Shown here piece after piece: positions 57,989 through 64,000 of a stretch of DNA of 64,000 nt. Origin of the DNA: Pseudomonas sp. MM211 (lineage in GTDB: Bacteria; Pseudomonadota; Gammaproteobacteria; Pseudomonadales; Pseudomonadaceae). Below the pieces are notes generated by a model that did no database searches, was not told where the DNA came from, and saw nothing but the letters and a program-made list of their open reading frames with translations. The stretch is from contig NZ_CP081942.1 in assembly GCF_020386635.1 (NCBI RefSeq), positions 2,728,001 through 2,792,000 of the forward strand. The letters run 5' to 3'. The translations under genes and the position numbers were made by a program. How positions within the stretch are numbered: the first letter of the stretch is position 1; each line of letters begins with the position of its first letter.

Positions 57989-58002
57989 GTCGTTGCTCCG
58001 AC

Positions 58003-59169
58003 TTATTGCGCCTGGGGAGTGGTGTCGTTCTGCGTTTCAGCGCCTGGCTGACGCGGCACGACTTTGGCGCCCGGTCGGATTGCCGCCAGGGAGCTGGTGA
58101 TGATCTGGTCGCCGGCCTTCAGGCCTTCGGTGATCTGCCAGCGTGCGCCCTGCATGCTGCCGGTGGTGACCGGACGCGCTTCCACGGTGTTCTCGGCACC
58201 CAGCAGCATCACGCTGGCCTTGCCGTCCGCGGAGCGCTGCACGGCGCGTTGCGGCACCAGGATGGCGTCCTGATCGAGGCCCTGCGGGGTGCGTACGCGC
58301 ACGTACATGCCCGGCAGCAACACGCCATTCGGGTTTTCGAAGCGCCCGCGCAGGGCGATCTGGCCGGTACTGCGGTCTACGGAGATATCGGTGAACAGCA
58401 GGGTGCCTTTGCTCTCGATATCGGTGCCGTCGACGCTCAGCGACAGTGTCTTGTCGCCGTCACCGGACACCTTGCCGTCGGCAATGGCGGCGCGCAGGCG
58501 CAAGGCATCGGCAGCCGGCTGAGTGAAGTCGGCGTAGACCGGGTCGAGTTGCTGAATGCGCGCGAGCAGGGTGGTTTCGCCCTGGCCGACCAGTGCGCCT
58601 TCAGTGACTTGCGCACGGCCGATACGCCCGGCGATAGGCGCGCGCACCTGTGCATAACCTACGTCCAGCTGCGCGGTTTCCACGTTGGCCTGGGCCGAAC
58701 GCTTGTCAGCCTGAGCGCTTTGCAGGGCAGCGCGAGCGACGTCGAAGTCCTGTTGGCTGACGGCGTCTATCTTGACCAGCGGCTCGTAGCGTTTAACGGT
58801 GGCTTGAGCCTGGAACAGCTGCGCTTCGGCGCGAGCCAGTTCGCCCTGAGCACGAGACAGCGCAGCTTTGAACGGCGCGGGATCGATCTGGAACAGCAGG
58901 TCGCCCGCCTTGACGTCGGCGCCTTCCTCGAAGGTACGCTTGAGCACGATACCGGCGACCCGAGCGCGCACTTCGGCGACGCGTACGGGCTCGATACGGC
59001 CCGGCAATTCGGCGACCACGGTGAAGGGCTCGGTCTTGACGGTAAGCACGTCGACTTCGCGGGGCGGCGCCTCCCCCCAGCCTTGCTCGCCCTTGTCACA
59101 GCCGGCGAGGCTGATCGCTACCAAAAGGGTTATCGCCGAAAAAACGCAACGCTCGCGAATCGTGCTCAT
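58003..59169 (-). CDS. mexC: Membrane fusion protein MexC
   Basis: Periplasmic adaptor of the MexCD-OprJ pump, 388 residues. The lipobox LAGC gives Cys24 after a signal segment. The HlyD-type hairpin region (RVAEVRARVAGIVLKRTFEE to GELARAEAQLFQAQAT), lipoyl halves and beta-barrel (GQIALRGRFENPNGVLLPGMYVR) follow. The sequence is close to P. aeruginosa MexC. It is the first gene of the operon, 14 bases before mexD, divergent from nfxB across a palindrome. Confidence 0.93.
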   Translation of the reverse strand: MSTIRERCVFSAITLLVAISLAGCDKGEQGWGEAPPREVDVLTVKTEPFTVVAELPGRIEPVRVAEVRARVAGIVLKRTFEEGADVKAGDLLFQIDPAPFKAALSRAQGELARAEAQLFQAQATVKRYEPLVKIDAVSQQDFDVARAALQSAQADKRSAQANVETAQLDVGYAQVRAPIAGRIGRAQVTEGALVGQGETTLLARIQQLDPVYADFTQPAADALRLRAAIADGKVSGDGDKTLSLSVDGTDIESKGTLLFTDISVDRSTGQIALRGRFENPNGVLLPGMYVRVRTPQGLDQDAILVPQRAVQRSADGKASVMLLGAENTVEARPVTTGSMQGARWQITEGLKAGDQIITSSLAAIRPGAKVVPRQPGAETQNDTTPQAQ

Positions 59170-59228
59170 GCTTCACCTGGGGCTCAGCCCATTTAGTTAG
59201 TACTCGAAAGGCGCGAATGATCGTGTAT

Positions 59229-59264
59229 AACTGCAAATGAGTCAATATTGGCTCATTTGCAGTT
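59229..59264. promoter_or_regulatory. Near-perfect 36 bp palindrome, probable NfxB operator
   Basis: AACTGCAAATGAG (59229-59241) and CTCATTTGCAGTT (59252-59264) are exact complements. The ten bases between are also self-complementary except one pair, centred on CAATATTG. It lies in the mexC-nfxB divergent promoter region and contains a minus-strand TTGACT -35-like sequence for mexC. It could equally fold as an RNA hairpin, but place and symmetry favour an operator. Confidence 0.7.
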
Positions 59265-59356
59265 TTTGTGGACAAAGTAGATAGTCCCCTTGAGGAAAAA
59301 GGTTTTTCCTGCACAATGACGCGCCGTTGCCGACGCCCGAATGAAGATTGGATTTG

Positions 59357-59917
59357 ATGCTTAGACCCGCTGCTGAAGAAAAATTGCTCAAGGCCCTTGC
59401 GGTCGCCATCGTCGAGCACCCGCGTGGCACCTTCAAGGAAATAGCCCAGGCTGCCGGGGTGAGCAAGGCGACGCTCAACCGTTTTTGCGGAACCCGCGAT
59501 AACTTGATCGAAATGCTCTTCGATTACGGCTCGGTGGTCATGAATCAGCTCATCGCCGATGCCGATCTGCAGCACGCTCCGCCGCAGGAGGCTCTGCAGC
59601 GTCTGGTCGACGGGCACCTGGCCCATCGCGAGCTGCTGGTGTTCCTGATCTTCCAATGGCGCCCGGACTCGCTGGACGAGTGTGGCGAAGACGCGCGCTG
59701 GTTGCCCTATACCAATGCGCTGGATCAATTCTTTCTGCGCGGCCAGCGTGAAAACGTGTTTCGCATAGACATCGGCGCCCCGGTGCTGACCGAGCTCTTC
59801 GCTTCCTTGCTGTTCGGCCTGGTCGATGGCGAGCGTCGCGGGCGTGTGGCACGCGCCGGCATGGGCTCCTCGCTGATGCAGTTCTTCATGCAGGGTGCTG
59901 CCGCTGTACAACAGTGA
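59357..59917 (+). CDS. nfxB: Transcriptional repressor NfxB
   Basis: 186 residues from MLRPAAEEKLLKALAVAIVE. The N-terminal helix-turn-helix is FKEIAQAAGVSKATLNRFCGTRDNLIEML. The C-terminal region (HLAHRELLVFLIFQWRPDSLD, FFLRGQRENVFRIDIGAPVLTELFASLLFG) reads as P. aeruginosa NfxB. NfxB represses mexCD-oprJ and its own gene; its loss raises fluoroquinolone resistance in P. aeruginosa. Here the repressor and operator look intact while mexD is broken. A TTG three codons upstream is an alternative start. Confidence 0.92.
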   Translation: MLRPAAEEKLLKALAVAIVEHPRGTFKEIAQAAGVSKATLNRFCGTRDNLIEMLFDYGSVVMNQLIADADLQHAPPQEALQRLVDGHLAHRELLVFLIFQWRPDSLDECGEDARWLPYTNALDQFFLRGQRENVFRIDIGAPVLTELFASLLFGLVDGERRGRVARAGMGSSLMQFFMQGAAAVQQ

Positions 59918-60051
59918 GTGCGTTCAGACGGCGATCGCCCGACGAGCGCTTCGGGCGGGATGGCTGATAAGATGGCGCAAACAACGTGGCAGGCAGATTT
60001 GCCCCAGGCCGGATTACGCACAGGGATGCTGCGCCTCGCGGAGAAAGATGC

Positions 60052-60375
60052 ATGAATGTACAAGTGATCGAGCGTGACGGAGAACCGGAATACGCCGTAC
60101 TGCCTTGGGCCGAGTATCAGGCGCTGCTGCAGGCCGCCGGCAAGAGTGTCGCCGCCCCGTCGACCCAGCCTGTCACCGATGCGCCGAAGCCGTTGACGCA
60201 ACTGGCCCAGTTACGCGAGGGCAAGGGCCTGAGCCGCGATGAGCTGGCCCGCGCCGTGGGCATCAGCCCCCATTACCTGGCCATGATCGAAAGTGGCGAA
60301 CGGCAGCCCGATGCCGCGATCCTGCGGGCCCTGGCCTGGGTACTCGGCATCTCCGGCTGGGAGGCGGGTGCATGA
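60052..60375 (+). CDS. XRE-family helix-turn-helix protein
   Basis: 107 residues from MNVQVIERDGEPEYAVLPWA with GGAGAAAG upstream; the longer in-frame start adds 22 residues without support. The N-terminal ~30 residues (PEYAVLPWAEYQALLQAA) resemble the start of Phd/YefM-like or XRE antitoxins. A spacer then leads to a Cro/C1-type domain (about 48-105, LREGKGLSRDELARAVGISPHYLAMIESGERQPD). The last bases ATGA overlap the next gene. An antitoxin-like or simple regulator role is possible; no classical toxin is recognised next to it. Confidence 0.82.
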   Translation: MNVQVIERDGEPEYAVLPWAEYQALLQAAGKSVAAPSTQPVTDAPKPLTQLAQLREGKGLSRDELARAVGISPHYLAMIESGERQPDAAILRALAWVLGISGWEAGA

Positions 60376-60737
60376 GCGTGCGCATCAGCCGCGTGCATTG
60401 GGAGGCGCTGCTGGCCGCACTGGACGATGCCCGTCGGCAGCGCCACCTGTTGACCTATCGCGCGCTGATCGAGCGCCTGGCGCTGCCAGCGCCGGCCATG
60501 CAGACCCTAGCCGCCGCACTGGAACACTTGGCTGCACTGGATGCCCGTGGCGAGCGCCCGCTGCGCAGTGCGTTGGTGATTAGCCAGGGTGCCAGCCGTC
60601 TGCCGCGTACCGGTTTCTTCGAATGTGTCACCCGCCTGGGGCGCTTTGACGGTGCTTCTGACGGCGTGGCTGCTGCCTCCTGGCACGCCGCTGAAGTAAC
60701 CCGTGTGTTCGAGTTCGACTACCCCGCGGAGCCCTGA
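60372..60737 (+). CDS. Hypothetical protein coupled to the XRE gene
   Basis: 121 residues starting MSVRISRVHWEALLAALDDA; start codon overlaps the XRE stop (ATGA). An all-helical N-terminal half (DDARRQRHLLTYRALIERLAL, MQTLAAALEHLAALDARGERPL) precedes a segment SALVISQGASRLPRTGFFECV and GRFDGASDG. There is no signal or membrane segment. I do not recognise the family. Its end overlaps the end of the convergent EAL-CBS-GGDEF gene by 19 bases. Confidence 0.7.
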   Translation: MSVRISRVHWEALLAALDDARRQRHLLTYRALIERLALPAPAMQTLAAALEHLAALDARGERPLRSALVISQGASRLPRTGFFECVTRLGRFDGASDGVAAASWHAAEVTRVFEFDYPAEP

Positions 60738-62503
60738 GTGAGCGCGCCCTGTAGGGTATGCGTATCGATCACGTGCAGGCTGTAACCCGGCACCGCCTTG
60801 GCATGGCGCTTGGCTTCCGAGGCCAGGCCGGCCAACTCGCTGGCGTCCAGTAGGGCACAGTGCTGCGGATGCAGATGGACGACGCCGAGTGACAGTGACA
60901 GCAGCGGAAACTCCTCGCGTTGCCCCTGGCGGTTGTGACTGACGAAGCAGCCGGCATCCAGATGCTCATCCAGATAGAAGCGCCGGCACTGTCCCTGAAA
61001 GTCTTCCAGCAGCCGGTTGAGGCGTGCGCGCCAGTCTTTCGAGCCGAACACCAGCAGGAAATCGTCGCCGCCGATATGGCCGACGAAGTCGCGTGTCGGG
61101 TCGATCCGTTCGTTCAGGCAATGCGCCAGGCACAGCAGCACTTCGTCGCCCTTGGCGTAACCGTAGAGGTCGTTGAAGGGTTTGAAGCTGTCGATGTCGA
61201 CGTAGCAGATCACCGCTTCACGGCTCTGCTGCAACAGCCGCGTCAGGCACTGCTGGATGGGCACGTTGCCCGGAAGCAGGGTCAGCGGGTTGGCGTAACG
61301 GGCCTGCTGGATCTTCAGTTCGGTGATCAGCTTGAGCACGTCAATGACCCGGCCGAGGCCCAGGTAGCGGCCGTCCACGGTAATCACGAAATCCTCTTCG
61401 ATACGCTGGCGTGCGCGACTGGTCAGCAGGCGGCTGACCTTCTGCAGCGACTGACTGATTTCCACGGCGAGAAAATCGTTGCTCATCAGGCGGCTGATCG
61501 GTTTGCGGGCGAACAGTTCGGTGGCGAAGGGCTTGAGCAGCACCTCCGACAGTGAGTGGCGATGCACGATGCCGACTGGTCGCTGCTCCTCGTCCAGCAC
61601 CGCCAGCGAGTTGAGGTTGGCCTGGGCACGGAAGGCTTCCAGCACGTCAGCGGTGGGGGTGCTGATGGATACGGCCGGGTGCTCGTTGAGCAAGGCTGTA
61701 AGATCGCTGCCTTCCTCGCTGAGCGAGATCGGCGGGTTGCCCAAAACCGGTAGCAGCGTGCGTGCGTCGGTTGGTGGATGATCCTGAGGGCGGCAGAGCA
61801 GGTAGCCTTGAAGCAGATCGACGCCCATTTCGCAGAGTACGGCGAGCTCTTCCTCGAGCTCGATGCCTTCGGCGATTACTTGTGCGCGTGAAGCCTTGGC
61901 CATTTGCAGGATGGAGCCGACGAACTCACGCTTGACCGAATCCTGATGGATGCCATCGATGAAATGACGGTCGATCTTTACGTAATCGGGGCGTAGCTCC
62001 GACCACAGGCGCAGGCTCGAATAACCGGCACCGAGGTCGTCGAGCGCGATGGAAAAGCCCATGTCGCGGTAGTGGTGCAGGGCCGTGTCGAGCAAGTTGA
62101 AGTCGTCGGTGGGCGACTGCTCCGTCAGTTCGATCACTACCCGGCTCGGCGGAATGCCGTAGGTCTGCAGCAACTGCAGGGTTCGGCCCGGCTGGTGTCG
62201 GGCATCGAGCAGTGAATCCGGCGATACGTTGAGAAACAGCAGGCCGTCCAGTTTCAATTCGCTGAAGCGGCGGCAGGCACTCTTGCGGCAAGCCAGCTCC
62301 AACTCGTTGAGCAGCCCGGTTTGCCGAGCCGCAGCGAACAGCGTGATCGGCGAATGCAGTGGGCTGTTGGACGGGCCGCGAGTGAGCGCTTCATAGCCAA
62401 GAATGCGCCGTTCGGAGAGCGACACGATGGGCTGAAACAGGCTATGCAGGTCGCCGTGCGCGAGGATCTGGCCCAGCGCGCTCAATTGCTCGGTGACGGT
62501 CAT
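60719..62503 (-). CDS. EAL-CBS-GGDEF signalling protein
   Basis: 594 residues. The N-terminal EAL domain (about 10-250) keeps YEALTR (Glu38), LNVSP, ELTEQ, LDDLGAGYSSL, KIDRHFI and IAEGIE, so phosphodiesterase activity is plausible. A CBS pair lies at about 265-385 (NSLAVLDEEQRPVGIVHR, DFVITVDGRYLGLGRVIDV). The C-terminal GGDEF-type domain reads GGDDF at about 476-480, with Asp for the usual Glu, so cyclase activity is doubtful. CBS domains suggest adenine-nucleotide sensing. It stands next to prc, as a similar gene does in P. aeruginosa. Confidence 0.9.
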   Translation of the reverse strand: MTVTEQLSALGQILAHGDLHSLFQPIVSLSERRILGYEALTRGPSNSPLHSPITLFAAARQTGLLNELELACRKSACRRFSELKLDGLLFLNVSPDSLLDARHQPGRTLQLLQTYGIPPSRVVIELTEQSPTDDFNLLDTALHHYRDMGFSIALDDLGAGYSSLRLWSELRPDYVKIDRHFIDGIHQDSVKREFVGSILQMAKASRAQVIAEGIELEEELAVLCEMGVDLLQGYLLCRPQDHPPTDARTLLPVLGNPPISLSEEGSDLTALLNEHPAVSISTPTADVLEAFRAQANLNSLAVLDEEQRPVGIVHRHSLSEVLLKPFATELFARKPISRLMSNDFLAVEISQSLQKVSRLLTSRARQRIEEDFVITVDGRYLGLGRVIDVLKLITELKIQQARYANPLTLLPGNVPIQQCLTRLLQQSREAVICYVDIDSFKPFNDLYGYAKGDEVLLCLAHCLNERIDPTRDFVGHIGGDDFLLVFGSKDWRARLNRLLEDFQGQCRRFYLDEHLDAGCFVSHNRQGQREEFPLLSLSLGVVHLHPQHCALLDASELAGLASEAKRHAKAVPGYSLHVIDTHTLQGALTQGSAG

Positions 62504-62692
62504 GGCAGGTCTCTGTGCAAATCAGGGAGCGAGCACACGGCGGGGATACCGTACGCGGATAAGTACTGCTGAATGCTCGGGATTTCACTACAGATTGATG
62601 ACCGTTTAATGACCGCTGAGCGCCGTCAAAAAATAAAGGAGCGGTTTTTGACGGCTGTCGAGACCGTGTGCCAGAGAGAAACGCTGGCCCAT

Positions 62693-62722
62693 AAAAAAGG
62701 GCGTCGTATTCACGACGCCCTT
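62693..62722 (-). terminator. Terminator after prc
   Basis: AAGGGCGTCGT and ACGACGCCCTT form a perfect 11-base stem around ATTC; on the minus strand it is followed by a TTTTT run. Confidence 0.85.
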
Positions 62723-62741
62723 GCTGGTTAGCGCTTGCCTG

Positions 62742-64000
62742 TCACTGCTTCGCCAGGCGTGTGTTGAGCTTGAGGTAGTCGATCAGGATGTGGCCGGTTT
62801 CCGACAGGTAGGCGTCGTCTTCCGGTTTGGTCTTCTTCTCTTCCTCGCTCTGCGCCAGGGCGTCGTCCTCATCTTCCTTCTTCAGCTCGGTCAGAGGCTC
62901 CTCGCCTTTGGCGCTGCGACGGGCGTTCTCGATCACCAACTGGCGTTTCTCGATATCGGCCTGTTGAGCGCGGCGCTTGGTTTCGTTGAGGCTGACGGTT
63001 TTCTCGGCCATCAGCTCGCGAGACAGGGCCAGGCGCTCACGGGCGAAGTTGAAGTCCGGGTTGTCGGCCGTACGGCTGTCGTAACGGTTTTTCAACTCGG
63101 TCAAGAACGGCTTGATCGGATCCAGTTCGGGTTTGATCGCCGGACGGATGCTGTCCCACGGCATGGCTTCGGGCAGGGCGCTTTCGCCGATTTCCTTGTT
63201 GTCCATCACGTCAGGATAGGAGATGTCCGGCACCACGCCGCGGTGCTGGGTGCTCTGCCCGGATACGCGGTAGAACTTGGCCAGGGTCAGCTTCAGCTCG
63301 CCATGGTTCAACGGCTGGATGGTCTGCACGGTGCCTTTGCCGAAGGTCTGGCCACCGAGGATCAGCGCGCGATGGTAGTCCTGCATGGCGCCGGCGAAAA
63401 TTTCCGAAGCCGAGGCAGACAGACGGTTGACCAGCAGTGCCAGCGGGCCTTTGTAGAAGGCACCTTCTTGCTCATCAGCCAATACGTCGACGCGGCCATC
63501 GCTGTTGCGCACCAGTACGGTCGGGCCCTTGTCGATGAACAGGCCGGTCAGTTCGGTGGCTTCTTGCAGCGAGCCGCCGCCGTTGTTGCGCAGATCGATG
63601 ACGATACCGTCGACCTTCTCAGCCTGCAGTTCGGTGATCAGCTTTTTGACGTCGCGTGTGGTGCTCTTGTAATCGGGGTCGCCAGCGCGGAACGCCTTGA
63701 AGTCCAGATAGAAAGCCGGAATCTCGATCACACCCAGGCTATAGGGCTTACCATCCTGCTCAATCTTGAGGACGGACTTCTTCGCCGCCTGTTCTTCCAG
63801 CTTGACCGCCTCACGGGTGATGCTCACCACCTTGCTGGTCTGGTCATTCGGCGCATTGCTCGCCGGAATCACTTCCAGGCGTACGCGCGAGCCTTTGGGG
63901 CCGCGGATCAGCTTGACCACTTCATCAAGGCGCCAGCCGATCACGTCGACCATCTCGTCGTCACCCTGAGCGACACCGACGATTTTGTCCGCGGGGGAGA
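62742..64000 (-). CDS. prc: Tail-specific (C-terminal processing) protease Prc, 5'-truncated by the window edge
   Basis: The frame stays open to the window end (ADKIVGVAQGDDEMVDVIGW), so about 419 C-terminal codons are visible. The end of the PDZ domain comes first. The S41 protease core follows: GIVIDLRNNGGGSLQEATELTG, the catalytic Ser in NRLSASASEIFAGAMQDYHRA, and the Lys in TFGKGTVQTIQP. The C-terminal DUF3340-type helical tail (RYDSRTADNPDFNFARERL) ends in an acidic stretch. Prc is periplasmic; in P. aeruginosa the orthologue (AlgO) degrades MucA and affects alginate. Confidence 0.93.
   Translation of the reverse strand, partial: SPADKIVGVAQGDDEMVDVIGWRLDEVVKLIRGPKGSRVRLEVIPASNAPNDQTSKVVSITREAVKLEEQAAKKSVLKIEQDGKPYSLGVIEIPAFYLDFKAFRAGDPDYKSTTRDVKKLITELQAEKVDGIVIDLRNNGGGSLQEATELTGLFIDKGPTVLVRNSDGRVDVLADEQEGAFYKGPLALLVNRLSASASEIFAGAMQDYHRALILGGQTFGKGTVQTIQPLNHGELKLTLAKFYRVSGQSTQHRGVVPDISYPDVMDNKEIGESALPEAMPWDSIRPAIKPELDPIKPFLTELKNRYDSRTADNPDFNFARERLALSRELMAEKTVSLNETKRRAQQADIEKRQLVIENARRSAKGEEPLTELKKEDEDDALAQSEEEKKTKPEDDAYLSETGHILIDYLKLNTRLAKQ

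Overview
The window is chromosomal DNA of a Pseudomonas. The gene order fliC-flaG-fliD-fliS-fliT-fleQ-fleS-fleR, the block leuC-leuD-methyltransferase-leuB-asd-usg-fimV-truA-trpF-accD-folC-SPOR-cvpA-purF-metZ, the nfxB/mexCD-oprJ locus and the prc/EAL-CBS-GGDEF neighbourhood are all pseudomonad arrangements. FleQ, Asd, NfxB and MexC/D/OprJ read as close relatives of the P. aeruginosa proteins. Exact species cannot be fixed by eye; a mendocina/alcaligenes-type Pseudomonas is an inference. The DNA is GC-rich and nearly all of it is coding. I saw no prophage, transposase, CRISPR array or plasmid gene.

Layout. (1) 1-12.6 kb is a flagellar block: the 3' part of a large multidomain glycosyltransferase (probably flagellin glycosylation), flagellin with two candidate sigma-28 promoters, FlaG, the cap protein FliD, two FliS-family chaperones, a FliT-like protein, the master regulator FleQ with a candidate FleQ box upstream, and the FleS/FleR two-component system behind a good sigma-54 promoter. 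(2) 12.6-14.8 kb holds repeats: an inverted repeat, a tRNA-Asn gene followed by two repeated 3' stubs of itself, and a ~150 bp hairpin element, around an aminotransferase gene. (3) 14.8-23.2 kb: uvrB, a nucleoside deoxyribosyltransferase-like gene, gltX, an Ala-Glu-Ala-Glu tRNA operon, a thioesterase, a small secreted protein, dusC, an SDR enzyme and ibpA with a sigma-32 promoter. (4) 23.2-27.2 kb: a PAS/GGDEF/EAL protein and a LysR regulator divergent from leuC. (5) 27.3-44.8 kb: the conserved metabolic block for leucine, aspartate-family, tryptophan, fatty acid, folate, purine and methionine synthesis plus fimV and truA. (6) 44.8-47.6 kb: a Val-Asp-Asp tRNA operon and tonB-exbB-exbD. (7) 47.8-53.4 kb: glpT with a Pho-box-like site, an AraC-type regulator, an EAL protein and a chemoreceptor. 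(8) 53.4-60 kb: oprJ, mexD, mexC and divergent nfxB, with mexD broken by a one-base frameshift. (9) 60-64 kb: an overlapping XRE/hypothetical gene pair, an EAL-CBS-GGDEF protein and the 3' part of the tail-specific protease gene prc.

I did not find a clearly new multi-gene system. The most informative observations are the frameshifted mexD beside an intact nfxB and an almost perfect 36 bp palindrome, the tandem tRNA-Asn 3' stubs, the promoter architecture of the flagellar block (two sigma-28 sites before fliC, one inside the chaperone genes, a FleQ box before fleQ, a palindrome abutting the fleSR sigma-54 site), the Pho-box-like sequence before glpT, and a small uncharacterised XRE/hypothetical gene pair.
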